Assembly: GCF_003985155.1 (NCBI RefSeq)
Contig: NZ_ML133688.1
Location: 1 to 64,000, forward strand
DNA length: 64,000 nucleotides
Source: Rhizobium vallis
Lineage (GTDB): Bacteria; Pseudomonadota; Alphaproteobacteria; Rhizobiales; Rhizobiaceae
Direction of reading: 5' to 3'
Under the pieces are notes generated by a model, which searched no databases, was not told where the DNA came from, and was given only the letters and a program-made list of their open reading frames with translations. A program made the translations under genes and the position numbers. Below, piece after piece: positions 35,089 through 43,289 of the stretch (positions are counted from its first letter, which is position 1; every line of letters begins with the position of its first letter).

Positions 35089-35124
35089 AAAGGCGCGGCG
35101 GGCGAGAGCTCGCCGCGCCTTTTG
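35089..35124 (+). terminator. Rho-independent terminator of wrbA
   Basis: Arms AAAGGCGCGGCG and CGCCGCGCCTTT, 12 pairs, with a 10-base loop, continuing into TTGCTTTGT. It begins 20 bases after the wrbA stop. Confidence 0.75.
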
Positions 35125-35241
35125 CTTTGTCCCGCGGCGGACCGGCCACCGCCGATCGGCGCCCCCGACAAATGAGGCGCGATTTTTACGCTTCGCGGCC
35201 CTTCCCATCGTCAATGACGCAAGTTATTGAAAACGCCGCAA

Positions 35242-35326
35242 GCGGGCGTGGCGAAACTGGTAGACGCAAGGGACTTAAAATCCCTCGGCCTTGGCTGTAC
35301 GGGTTCGATCCCCGTCGCCCGCACCA
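35242..35326 (+). tRNA. tRNA-Leu (anticodon UAA)
   Basis: 85 bases including an encoded CCA. The acceptor arms GCGGGCG / CGCCCGC pair fully. The D-arm GCGAAACTGGTAGACGC, anticodon stem AGGGA / TCCCT with loop CTTAAAA (anticodon TAA at 35276-35278), a long class II variable arm GGCCTTGGCTGT, and T-arm ACGGG-TTCGATC-CCCGT are all in place. It reads UUA and UUG codons, which are rare in this GC-rich genome. No integrase or attachment repeat was seen beside it. Confidence 0.97.
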
Positions 35327-35455
35327 CCTTCATAATACTGTTTAAATATGCTCGTATTTTGTGCATAAAAGCGGTTGGCGCTTGACAAGGACATTTTTGG
35401 TGCAAGGATTGCGCCGCGGCGGCTGGAGTAAGTGTTGTCTTGTGGGAGTAAGACG

Positions 35456-35587
35456 ATGGTTTACGATTGGAATGGGACTAAGGTTCGACGCATCCGCATC
35501 TTCAAGGCCAGCATTGCACTAGTTCTCGGAACTGCGATGGCCGCGATACCACTGTTCTTCTGGGCGATGCACTTGCGTGATTTCTAG
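35456..35587 (+). CDS. 43-aa basic single-span membrane protein
   Basis: The frame encodes MVYDWNGTKVRRIRIFKASI and then a membrane helix ALVLGTAMAAIPLFFWAMHL ending RDF. GGGAG stands 8 bases before the ATG, and a TTGACA element lies about 70 bases upstream (35382-35387). A strong hairpin follows the stop at once. Positive charges before the helix and none after predict N-terminus inside. A complete small transcription unit just downstream of tRNA-Leu. Function unknown. Confidence 0.65.
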   Translation: MVYDWNGTKVRRIRIFKASIALVLGTAMAAIPLFFWAMHLRDF

Positions 35588-35588
35588 C

Positions 35589-35626
35589 GTGTCCTGAGCG
35601 CCTCCGGGAAGACGCGCTCAGGACAC
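35589..35626 (+). terminator. Hairpin after the 43-aa gene
   Basis: Arms GTGTCCTGAGCGC and GCGCTCAGGACAC, 13 perfect pairs, loop 12 bases, starting two bases after the stop codon and followed by TCTATC. Likely terminator of the small gene, possibly acting also on the convergent VanZ gene. Confidence 0.6.
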
Positions 35627-35699
35627 TCTATCACATTCGGATCTGCACCTGTCCCGAATTCGATTTTCGGGATGACGTGTCGTTTTTTGCTAGCAACGA

Positions 35700-36074
35700 T
35701 CAGCGTTCTGTGAGCGGAAGGGCGTTCGATGCTTTCGTATCGCGCCATCTGTTGATCACCCAGCCAGCCAGAAGCCCCAAGGCGGCGCCCATTGCCTTGA
35801 TGCCGGCATCATGGAGGCGCGCATGGCGCGTCGGCGCGAAGTATTGCAGATATTCGATGGCGACCGCACCGACGACCAGCAGCGCCGCCACCGTTTTCCA
35901 TTGTTTCGGATAGGCGAGCGCAAAAGCGAGCCCAAGGATCACGTAGGCGCTGGCGCGGTCGGTATCGACCGTCGTGACCGTTTCCGGCCGCAGCCCGATC
36001 GGCGAAACGGTGATGAAGATGATGAAGGCGAGCAGCAGCCAGGCGAGGGGTCTTGCGAATTTGGAGATCATCAT
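35700..36074 (-). CDS. VanZ-like family membrane protein
   Basis: 124 residues with three to four membrane helices: PLAWLLLAFIIFITVSPIGL, ASAYVILGLAFALAYP, KTVAALLVVGAVAIEYLQYF and DAGIKAMGAALGLLAGWVIN. The pattern of SPIGLRP, then EYLQ and the DAGIKAMGAALG helix matches the short VanZ-like family of rhizobia. The name derives from teicoplanin resistance in enterococci; no such role is implied here. Confidence 0.8.
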   Translation of the reverse strand: MMISKFARPLAWLLLAFIIFITVSPIGLRPETVTTVDTDRASAYVILGLAFALAYPKQWKTVAALLVVGAVAIEYLQYFAPTRHARLHDAGIKAMGAALGLLAGWVINRWRDTKASNALPLTER

Positions 36075-36288
36075 AGCTCCATATACTGGTCGGCCATTTC
36101 ATTGACAGTTAAAATCAGTTCATGTGCCGCCAATTTCGCGGTTGGCTTGCGAAAGACTTCCCGTAGCATAACCGGTTCGCGGAGCAAACAGATCCGACAG
36201 CGAACCGGAAATGGCCGAAGCGGGCTTTCTTTTGCCGGCCCGCCTATGCCATAGCGGCGGTGGTTAATCGTGAGAATGGACGACACCC

Positions 36289-37539
36289 GTGACGAGACTT
36301 GATGTCGAAAACGCCGAAGAGGCAATGCGCAGCCTCTTTCCGGCAACGCCGCTGCAGCTCAACGATCATCTCTCGGCCCGGTATGGCGCCGATATCTGGC
36401 TGAAGCGCGAGGATCTGTCGCCGGTGCGCTCCTACAAGATCCGCGGCGCCTTCAATTTCTTCCGCAAGGCGATCGGGCAGGGTGCTTCCGAAAAGATCTT
36501 CGTCTGCGCCTCGGCCGGCAATCATGCCCAGGGATTTGCTTACGTCTGCCGCCATTTCGGCGTGCCGGGCGTCGTCTTCATGCCGGTGACGACGCCGCAG
36601 CAGAAGATCGACAAGACCCGCATGTTCGGCGCCGAATTCATCACCATCCGGCTGTTCGGCGATTTCTTCGACCAGTGCTACCAGGCCGCCCGCGAGCATG
36701 TGGAAGCGGTAGGCGGCGTCATGGTGCCGCCCTTCGACCATGTCGACATCATCGAAGGGCAGGCGACGGTCGCAGCCGAAATCATGCAGCAACTGCCGGA
36801 AGGAACGGTGCCCGACATGGTCGTCCTGCCGGTCGGCGGCGGCGGACTTGCTGCCGGCATCACCGGCTATCTCGACGGCACGGTGGCGAAATCGGCTTTC
36901 GTCTTCGCAGAACCTGCAGGCGCGCCAAGCCTTAGGCGCAGCATCGAGGCGGGTGAGGTGACGACGCTTGCTAAGGTCGACAATTTCGTCGACGGCGCCG
37001 CCGTTGCGCGTATCGGCGACCTGAACTTCGCCGCCCTTCGCAATTTTCCTGCCGAGCAGGTTCAATTGATGCCGGAGAATGCCATCTGCGTCACCATTCA
37101 GGAGATGCTGAATGTCGAAGGCGTGGTTCTGGAGCCGGCCGGAGCTCTGTCGTTGACGGCGATCGCCGCGATGGACCGCGAGACGATCCGCGGCAAGACC
37201 GTCGTCGCCGTCGTCTCGGGCGGCAATTTCGATTTCGAACGCCTGCCTGACGTAAAGGAAAGAGCCATGCGTTACGCAGGGCTGAAGAAATACTTCATCC
37301 TGCGGCTCGCTCAGCGCCCGGGCGCGCTCAGGGATTTCCTCAATCTGCTCGGTCCCGACGATGATATCGCCCGCTTCGAATATCTGAAGAAATCGGCGCG
37401 CAATTTCGGCTCCATCCTGATCGGCATCGAAACCAAGGCGCCGGAGAATTTTGCCCGGCTGATCGGAAATTTCGAAGCTGCCGGCATGGGTTACGAAGAT
37501 ATCACCGAAAACGAGATCCTCGCCAACCTGATCATTTGA
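36289..37539 (+). CDS. ilvA: Threonine ammonia-lyase (threonine dehydratase)
   Basis: 416 residues. The PLP fold has the lysine in SPVRSYKIRGAFNFFRKAIG, the Asn loop SAGNHAQGFAYVCRHFGVPG, and the phosphate-binding VVLPVGGGGLAAGITGYLDG. The last 90 residues form one ACT-like regulatory domain (KYFILRLAQRPGALRDFLNL). It deaminates threonine to 2-oxobutanoate, the first step to isoleucine. Start is GTG; no in-frame ATG is suitably placed. Followed 37 bases later by an HlyU-like gene. Confidence 0.93.
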   Translation: MTRLDVENAEEAMRSLFPATPLQLNDHLSARYGADIWLKREDLSPVRSYKIRGAFNFFRKAIGQGASEKIFVCASAGNHAQGFAYVCRHFGVPGVVFMPVTTPQQKIDKTRMFGAEFITIRLFGDFFDQCYQAAREHVEAVGGVMVPPFDHVDIIEGQATVAAEIMQQLPEGTVPDMVVLPVGGGGLAAGITGYLDGTVAKSAFVFAEPAGAPSLRRSIEAGEVTTLAKVDNFVDGAAVARIGDLNFAALRNFPAEQVQLMPENAICVTIQEMLNVEGVVLEPAGALSLTAIAAMDRETIRGKTVVAVVSGGNFDFERLPDVKERAMRYAGLKKYFILRLAQRPGALRDFLNLLGPDDDIARFEYLKKSARNFGSILIGIETKAPENFARLIGNFEAAGMGYEDITENEILANLII

Positions 37540-37576
37540 CTTGGCGACAGCGATACCAGCGTGCTAAAGCCTGAGC

Positions 37577-37903
37577 ATGGCTTCGTTCATTTCAAATCTT
37601 TTTTCGATGTTCTCCGGCGGCGGCAAACCCGCCGCAGAAGCGGCAGGCCCTTCCGGCGAGCCGCAGCTTTACGGCGATTGCACGATTTATGCCGAACCGC
37701 GCAAGGAAGGCGGCCAGTATCGCCTTGTCGGCCGCATCGAAAAGAAGGTCGGCGACGAGGTGCTGGTGCGCAATTTCATTCGCGCCGATCTGTTTTCGTC
37801 CTCCGATGACGCGATCGAATGCACCGTGCGCAAGGCGCAACAGATCATCGATCAGCACGGCCCGTCGCTCTTTGGTGACGGCGAGAAGGTTCGTCAGGTC
37901 TGA
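37577..37903 (+). CDS. HlyU family protein
   Basis: 108 residues. After a low-complexity N-terminus (MFSGGGKPAAEAAGPSGEPQ), the conserved body reads YGDCTIYAEPRKEGGQYRLV, GRIEKKVGDEVLVRNFIRAD and CTVRKAQQIIDQHGPSLFGD. The family is annotated as HlyU transcriptional activators by name only; this short rhizobial form has no recognisable DNA-binding motif. It lies 37 bases after ilvA and may share its transcript. Confidence 0.8.
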   Translation: MASFISNLFSMFSGGGKPAAEAAGPSGEPQLYGDCTIYAEPRKEGGQYRLVGRIEKKVGDEVLVRNFIRADLFSSSDDAIECTVRKAQQIIDQHGPSLFGDGEKVRQV

Positions 37904-38160
37904 AATCGGGATCCCGAGTCGGATCGGGATCGGATGCCGGCAGGAAATTCTCTGCTTTTCAATCGTATAACCTGCGTGCTCATCCGGCGCGCGATCTTGC
38001 ACACCTAATCTTAAAGGATTGCTGTGAAAGCTATCGCCGGCAGGATTTGCAGGGTTGCCCTCGTGTTTCACTTTTTCGGACGATCGAACAAAGGATCCGC
38101 TGTCGCGATCGCGGCAGCCGCGGGCCTCAGGGGGCGCCGGCCCGAAGCCGAGGTGTCGTA

Positions 38161-39429
38161 GTGGAGACACTTAACCTCGCCCTGTTCGTCGTCGAAGCCG
38201 TCGCCTATTTCGTGTTGATGGTAATGCTTCTGCATTTCCGCCATCGGCTCGGCCTCGGGGTCTTTCTGACGGCGCTCGGCGTCATGCATTTCATGGAAAC
38301 CTACCTGGCGGCGGTCTTCTATGTCTCGCTTCCATTCGGAGACGTATCGCCCGGCTCATCGGTCTTCTTTTCCGGCAAGCTGATGATGATCCTGATGCTC
38401 TACCTGCAGGAGGATGCCGCGACTGTGCGCCAGCCGATCTATGGCCTGTTCCTTGGCAACCTCCTGACCGTCGGGATCGCCGGGGTGCTGCAGCTGCACC
38501 AGCCGCTCCAGGTATCGCCGGATCATGCGCCCGACGTTGATTTCCTCAAGGAGATGGGCTGGCTGATGGTCTGGGGCACGGCACTGCTCTATGTCGATTC
38601 GCTCGGCATCATCCTGCTTTACGAAAAACTCGGGGATTTCTTCCGCCGCCGCGTCGTCCTGCGTTTCATGGTCTCCGGCTTTGTGTTGCTGACCTTCGAT
38701 CAGATCGGCTTCTTCGCCGCGCTGCATTACTTCCTGGACGTACCGATCGCCGCATTCTGGGGCGGCTGGAAGGCGAAGATGCTCGCCGTCTGCCTCTACG
38801 CTGCAATGTTTGCGGTCTACGAATATCGCATTCGTCGCGTCGGCTCTGCCGCCGCCGCGCGCTCCATCAGCGACGTGTTCGGCGACCTGACATTCCGTGA
38901 GCGCTACAACGACCTTCTCGAGCGGACCGGCCTCGACATGCTCACTGGTGTCTATGATCGCACGCGAATGGAGCTGGAAGCGCCGCTGATGCTGCGCGAG
39001 GCATCGAGGCAGGGGCTGTTCGCAACGGTCCTCATTATCGATGCCGATCACTTCAAGGACGTCAATGACGGCTACGGCCATCTCCAGGGCGACGAGGTGC
39101 TGAAGGCGATCGCCGCCCGGCTCGGCACGACGCTGCGTTCCAACGACCGCGTCTTCCGTTTTGGCGGCGAAGAGTTCGTCGCCGTCTGTCCCGGCACAAA
39201 TCATGAGGAAGGGCTGCTGCTTGCCGAGCGCCTGCGCTGGACGATCGCGACCAGCGTTCAGACACCGGATGACAAGCCGGTGACGGTCAGCATCGGCGTT
39301 GCGACCGCCGACGAGGACGGCACCAGCTTCACCACCGTACTCTCGGCGGCCGACGGCAGGCTCTATGCAGCCAAAAAGAGCGGCCGCAACTGCGTCGTCG
39401 GTCGCTCCGGCGTCGTGAAAGTCAGCTAG
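38161..39429 (+). CDS. Membrane-anchored diguanylate cyclase
   Basis: 422 residues. The N-terminal half holds six to seven hydrophobic helices (ALFVVEAVAYFVLMVMLLHF, then LGVFLTALGVMHFMETYLAA, and others). The C-terminal half is a GGDEF domain with active signature RFGGEEFVAV and an inhibitory site RSND five residues before it, so c-di-GMP synthesis with product inhibition is expected. I chose GTG at 38161 (after GAGGTGTCGTA), because the 38 residues before it in the open frame are Arg-rich and not membrane-like. It is followed by four 19-base tandem repeats. Confidence 0.88.
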   Translation: METLNLALFVVEAVAYFVLMVMLLHFRHRLGLGVFLTALGVMHFMETYLAAVFYVSLPFGDVSPGSSVFFSGKLMMILMLYLQEDAATVRQPIYGLFLGNLLTVGIAGVLQLHQPLQVSPDHAPDVDFLKEMGWLMVWGTALLYVDSLGIILLYEKLGDFFRRRVVLRFMVSGFVLLTFDQIGFFAALHYFLDVPIAAFWGGWKAKMLAVCLYAAMFAVYEYRIRRVGSAAAARSISDVFGDLTFRERYNDLLERTGLDMLTGVYDRTRMELEAPLMLREASRQGLFATVLIIDADHFKDVNDGYGHLQGDEVLKAIAARLGTTLRSNDRVFRFGGEEFVAVCPGTNHEEGLLLAERLRWTIATSVQTPDDKPVTVSIGVATADEDGTSFTTVLSAADGRLYAAKKSGRNCVVGRSGVVKVS

Positions 39430-39506
39430 CCCAGGCAAGCTCGTCTTGCCCAGGCGAGCTCGTCTTGCCCAGGCGGTCCCCGACTAGCCCAGGCGCGCTC
39501 GTCTCT
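39429..39506. repeat. Four tandem copies of a 19-20 base unit
   Basis: Units beginning GCCCAGGC at 39429, 39448, 39467 and 39487. Copies 1 and 2 differ at one base (GCCCAGGCAAGCTCGTCTT versus G in place of A). Copy 3 diverges after GCCCAGGC, and copy 4 returns to GCTCGTCT. They start within the stop codon of the cyclase gene. No spacers, so this is not a CRISPR. Confidence 0.8.
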
Positions 39507-39782
39507 TCTCATTTGGCGGCAACTCCTCCCGCCCCGACAGCTATTCCCTCAAATATGGCGCGCTGCCCCTTGCGAACGAGTCGGCTCTGCAGGTCGTCGA
39601 TCAGATGCGGTGCCTCGCCATATGTGTGTTGATGATGTTGAGTAAACAGAAATATGCTTCTCGTGAATGTATGTTTTTCAATAGGTTATCGACACTATGA
39701 AAACGTCTTGTTCGGAAAATGCAAACGTGATCTCCATTGCAGCAATATTCCGATGAACTGTTCTTGTCAGGAGCGTGGAAAC
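39507..39782. other. Intergenic region before the MFS gene
   Basis: No gene is supported. The second half (39640-39760) is clearly AT-richer than the neighbourhood and holds the promoter region of the MFS gene. An open stretch on the minus strand near 39520-39600 could be a decayed gene end, but nothing identifiable remains. Confidence 0.5.
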
Positions 39783-40976
39783 ATGAGTGATGCAATTGCA
39801 GAGCAGAGGGTCGACGGCGGTGAGTTTGCCGTTTTGTGCATCGGAGGGTTTCTTCTCTCGATCGCTTATGGCGTTACGTTCCTGATCCCCGTGCTGGTGG
39901 GCCAGCGTGGTGGAGACGAGGCGCTGGCCGGACTGATCATCTCGGCGGCGACTGTCAGCACGGTCATTCTCGTCATCCTGTCCGGCCACATCGCGGATGC
40001 CATCGGCTCTGCGCGGGCGGTGGCGGTTTCGGGGCTGTTTCTTGCTGCATCGGGCTTGGGATTTGCGACGGTCCCGTCCGCCGGGTTGAGCCTGATGACA
40101 GTCGGTTTCATTCTTGGCATAGGCTGGGGTATGTTCTATGCGCTCGGACCCCTCTTGGTCGCCGCGATCATCGAGCCCGAGCACCGGATCAGGTTTTTCG
40201 CCTTGTTGTCGGGATCGATGATGTCAGGCATTGGCGCCGGGCCGATCATTGGCCGTATTGCCGCCGCTTGGTCCATGCCGATCGAGACGGCTTTCCTGTT
40301 TGCGTTTCTTTCCAGCCTCGCCGGCGGTGGACTTTATTTCCTGCTTCACATCAAGCTGACCAACGCCGGCAAGATTGTGCCTCATGTCAACAAAATCTCG
40401 TTCGGCATGGCGCGCCAGGTGATTGCTTCGCGGGCAATGTACTCCATCGTCATGGTTGGCATCGGCGGTGCGATGTTCGGCGGATTGTCCAGTTTTCAGA
40501 CCAGCTACGCCAAGGCGCATGGGTTCGACTACTCCCTTTTCTTCATCGGCTTCATGTCCGCCGCGATTCTAAGCCGGCTATTCCTGGCGGGATATGTGGT
40601 CAAGAAAGACCCGTTCTATTCGCTTTTGGTCCTGACAAGCCTGACGCTGGCATCGATCCTGCTGTTCCTGACGCTGACATCGAGTCAGCTTGCCTATCTG
40701 GGAGGTGCGGCGATGCTGGGGCTCGGCTATGGATTGACCTATTCCGTGATTAACGGCCTGGCCGCCAATGAGGCTCCCGCCGGCCTTATGCCACAATCGC
40801 TTCTGTTGTTCTCGCTGGCCTATATTATCGGCGTCTTCGGCTTTCCGTTGCTGGCCGGTAATCTGATCGTTTCCTCGGGCGTGCAGACCATGTTGTATGT
40901 CGTGCTGCTGCTTGCCGTCGTGAATCTGGCAATCGTCCTGTTTCGTGTTGCCTATCGCGCCATGTGCGCGAACTGA
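39783..40976 (+). CDS. MFS family transporter
   Basis: 397 residues with twelve predicted membrane helices. The loop between helices 2 and 3 reads GHIADAIGSARAVAVSGLFL, a version of the MFS signature. The ATG at 39783 follows AGGAGC; a longer frame from 39654 adds Cys-rich non-membrane residues and is rejected. The group contains exporters of drugs or small metabolites; substrate cannot be told. It is preceded by an AT-rich stretch and followed by a terminator shared with the convergent SDR gene. Confidence 0.85.
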   Translation: MSDAIAEQRVDGGEFAVLCIGGFLLSIAYGVTFLIPVLVGQRGGDEALAGLIISAATVSTVILVILSGHIADAIGSARAVAVSGLFLAASGLGFATVPSAGLSLMTVGFILGIGWGMFYALGPLLVAAIIEPEHRIRFFALLSGSMMSGIGAGPIIGRIAAAWSMPIETAFLFAFLSSLAGGGLYFLLHIKLTNAGKIVPHVNKISFGMARQVIASRAMYSIVMVGIGGAMFGGLSSFQTSYAKAHGFDYSLFFIGFMSAAILSRLFLAGYVVKKDPFYSLLVLTSLTLASILLFLTLTSSQLAYLGGAAMLGLGYGLTYSVINGLAANEAPAGLMPQSLLLFSLAYIIGVFGFPLLAGNLIVSSGVQTMLYVVLLLAVVNLAIVLFRVAYRAMCAN

Positions 40977-40991
40977 AGCAGAGCATCCGTG

Positions 40992-41020
40992 GGGCCGGGC
41001 AGGTTTGACTTGCCCGGCCC
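40992..41020. terminator. Bidirectional hairpin between MFS and SDR genes
   Basis: Arms GGGCCGGGCA and TGCCCGGCCC, 10 pairs, loop of 9 bases, between two convergent genes. No long T-run on either side, but placement supports termination. Confidence 0.55.
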
Positions 41021-41027
41021 GGCTTGT

Positions 41028-41804
41028 TCAGGCGGCGCGGAAAATCTTGGCGCCGGAGGGGGCGCTCGTCATACCGCCGTCGACGGTGATCTCGATGCCG
41101 GTGACATTGGTCGAATCATCCGAGGCCAGATAGAGCGCCGCCTTGGCGATTTCGTCGGCTTCGCTCATGCGGCCGAGCGGGCTCATGCCGCCGAGCCGGG
41201 CTTCGAGCGCCGACATCGCGTCTTCGGTTTGTGCCATTGGCGACCAGATCGGCGTCTTCGTGCCGCCGGGGGTCACCTGGTTGACGCGGATGCCCCTCGG
41301 TGCGAGCTCGGACGCCATATTGCGCGTCATCGCGCGGACCGCGGCTTTGGTTGCCGCATAGGCCGACCAGCCGGGAGCGCCGAGCACGGCATGCACCGAA
41401 CCGTTGAGGATTACCGAAGCGCCGTCATTGAGATGCGGCAGGGCCGATTGCACGGTGAAGAAAACTGCCGTCAGATTGGTGCTGATGATCCGGTTGAATT
41501 GCTCCGGCGACGTGTCACCGAGCGGTGTCGCGCCGCCGATGCCGGCATTGGCGAAGACGATGTCGAACTTCCCGACCTTTGCAGCGGCTTCCGCAAAGGC
41601 CTTTTCGGTGGCGGCGGCATCGGTGACATCGAGCTTCAGCGCCAGCACGCCGGCCCCAAGCGCCTTTTCTGCGGCGGCGAGTGTTTCCGGATTGCGGCCG
41701 GTGATGACGACTTTGGCGCCCTCATCAATGAAGACCTTGGCGGTCGCAAGACCGATACCGCTGTTTCCGCCGGTGATCAGGGCGACCTTGTTTCTTAGAC
41801 GCAT
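41028..41804 (-). CDS. SDR family oxidoreductase
   Basis: 258 residues. Classical short-chain dehydrogenase with cofactor loop ALITGGNSGIGLATAKVFID, the NAG motif in IVFANAGIGGATPLG, catalytic Ser in ASVILNGSVHAVLG, and YAATKAAVRAMTRNMASELA (Tyr-Lys pair). NAD(P)-dependent; substrate unknown. Divergent from a TetR-type regulator 107 bases away, with direct repeats between them, so it is probably its target. Confidence 0.9.
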   Translation of the reverse strand: MRLRNKVALITGGNSGIGLATAKVFIDEGAKVVITGRNPETLAAAEKALGAGVLALKLDVTDAAATEKAFAEAAAKVGKFDIVFANAGIGGATPLGDTSPEQFNRIISTNLTAVFFTVQSALPHLNDGASVILNGSVHAVLGAPGWSAYAATKAAVRAMTRNMASELAPRGIRVNQVTPGGTKTPIWSPMAQTEDAMSALEARLGGMSPLGRMSEADEIAKAALYLASDDSTNVTGIEITVDGGMTSAPSGAKIFRAA

Positions 41805-41837
41805 GATGCATGCTCCTCTTGGAATTGGCCACGATCT

Positions 41838-41868
41838 GGATTATGATCGTTATCCATAAGGATTATGA
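41838..41868. promoter_or_regulatory. Direct repeat GGATTATGA x2, putative TetR operator
   Basis: Identical 9-mers at 41838-41846 and 41860-41868, 22 bases apart start to start (two helical turns). TTATCC between them is the approximate inverse. The region is AT-rich and lies between the divergent SDR and TetR genes, the usual place for autoregulation. Confidence 0.45.
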
Positions 41869-41911
41869 CTGTAATCTACATAAGTCAAGAGGCGGTGCCG
41901 GGAGAATTCCG

Positions 41912-42487
41912 ATGGGTCGTTCGCAGTTGGAAAAACAGAAGACGCATGAGAAGATTGTCGAGACCGCGTCGAAACGGCTGCGCGAAGAGGGGCTCGAGGG
42001 CATCGGCGTTGCCGACCTGATGAAGGAGTCCGGACTGACTGTCGGCGGGTTCTACAAGCACTTCGCTTCCCGTGACGATCTCGTCGCCGAGGCGATCCGA
42101 TCCGCCTTCGATTCGTGGGGGCGTAGGCTCGAGGCCGAGGGTGTGGACCCGGCGAAGATGACGGCCGCAGATATCGCCGATCGCTATGTCAGCGCCTATC
42201 ACCGCGACAATCCCGGTGAGGGTTGCCCCTTTGCGGCCCTGACTTCCGATCTATCACGCAGCGGTGAGAAGGCGAGGGCGATCGCTACGGAGCGGCTTGA
42301 ACGCAATTTCGAGGCTTTGGCGGGCAAGGCCGCAGGGGTGAGTGAAGGGGAAAGACGACGCAAGGCGATCATGGCCTTTGCGATGATGGCAGGCGGCGTC
42401 GGCCTTGCCAGGGTTTCCTCGGATGAGGATCTATCGGCCGAAATCCTGGCGACGGTCAGGGATTTTGTCGCCGGTATCGACAAATGA
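41912..42487 (+). CDS. TetR/AcrR family transcriptional regulator
   Basis: 191 residues. N-terminal helix-turn-helix: KIVETASKRLREEGLEGIGV, then ADLMKESGLTVGGFYKHFAS, with the family GGFYKHF signature. The C-terminal ligand domain contains NPGEGCPFAALTSDLSRSGE. The ATG at 41912 follows GGGAGAATTCCG. The longer frame from 41810 would begin inside the SDR coding strand. It probably represses the divergent SDR gene and itself. Confidence 0.9.
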   Translation: MGRSQLEKQKTHEKIVETASKRLREEGLEGIGVADLMKESGLTVGGFYKHFASRDDLVAEAIRSAFDSWGRRLEAEGVDPAKMTAADIADRYVSAYHRDNPGEGCPFAALTSDLSRSGEKARAIATERLERNFEALAGKAAGVSEGERRRKAIMAFAMMAGGVGLARVSSDEDLSAEILATVRDFVAGIDK

Positions 42488-42489
42488 CA

Positions 42490-42513
42490 AACGGCCGGCG
42501 AGAGCCGGCCGTT
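42490..42513. terminator. Bidirectional hairpin between TetR and azoR genes
   Basis: Arms AACGGCCGGC and GCCGGCCGTT with a GAGA tetraloop, 10 perfect pairs, ending 23 bases from the azoR stop and starting 3 bases after the TetR stop. Confidence 0.65.
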
Positions 42514-42535
42514 CCATGGAGCATTCAAGAGCCGA

Positions 42536-43150
42536 TTAGGCGGCCAGTGCGATTTCCTCGACGCGCGACTTGGCGGCGTCGATGGCCTTTTCAGCAGCTT
42601 CCGGGCCGAAAGCCAGGCCTTCGACGTAGATGGTCTCGATATCGGTGATGCCGAGGAAGCCGAGAACCGACTTCAGGTACGGAACGGCATGGTTCAAGGG
42701 GGCAGCCGGGCCCTGCGAGTAGACGCCGCCTGATGTGAGCACCACGTAAACCTTCTTGCCGGTTACGAGGCCGACCGGGCCGGTTTCCGTGTACTTGAAG
42801 GTCACGCCGGCGCGGGCGACGTTGTCGATCCAGGTCTTCAGCGACGAGTAGATGTTGAAGTTGATCAGGCCGGTGCTGATGACGATCGTGTCGGCAGCAA
42901 ACAGTTCGGCGACGAGTTCGTCGGAAGTCTTGATGGCTGCGATTTCTTCGGCAGTGCGGGCCTCGGCCGGCTTGCGGATTGCGCCGGTGAAGAGGTCATC
43001 GATGTGCGGCAGCGGGTTGGAGGCGAGGTCGCGCCGGACGACGACACTGCCCGGCTTCTGGTTCTTCAGCTTTTCGGCGAGATCGACGGCGATCGGCGTC
43101 GAGAGCGAGTCGGCGCGCGGGCTGGACGTCAGGAGGAGGATGGACGACAT
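42536..43150 (-). CDS. azoR: FMN-dependent NADH-azoreductase
   Basis: 204 residues. Flavodoxin-like fold with the FMN phosphate region LLTSSPRADSLSTPIAVDLA, FNIYSSLKTWIDNVARAGVT, and KVYVVLTSGGVYSQGPAAPL. The family reduces azo compounds and quinones with NADH in two-electron steps. Divergent from a LysR-type regulator, the usual arrangement for an inducible quinone or electrophile response. Confidence 0.92.
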   Translation of the reverse strand: MSSILLLTSSPRADSLSTPIAVDLAEKLKNQKPGSVVVRRDLASNPLPHIDDLFTGAIRKPAEARTAEEIAAIKTSDELVAELFAADTIVISTGLINFNIYSSLKTWIDNVARAGVTFKYTETGPVGLVTGKKVYVVLTSGGVYSQGPAAPLNHAVPYLKSVLGFLGITDIETIYVEGLAFGPEAAEKAIDAAKSRVEEIALAA

Positions 43151-43289
43151 GGTGCATTTCCTTTCGAATTGAATTTGACGGCCCGTTGTTGGGAGGTGAG
43201 CCGCAGTCTCGATCAGGAAAATAGGTCTGGCCTGTTATCGAAAAAACGGTGATAATGTCGATCGAAACTATCGATGGAATGGATGGAAG

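Noticed and set aside
35242..35330. Integrative element at tRNA-Leu
   Set aside because: No integrase, no direct repeat of the tRNA 3' end nearby, and no compositional shift.
39429..39506. CRISPR array
   Set aside because: The repeats are directly adjacent, 19-20 bases, with no unique spacers and no cas genes.
39510..39610. Gene remnant on the minus strand before the MFS gene
   Set aside because: A short open stretch (PHLIDDLQSRLVRKGQ-like) is seen, but no family could be assigned and no start or ribosome-binding site is present.
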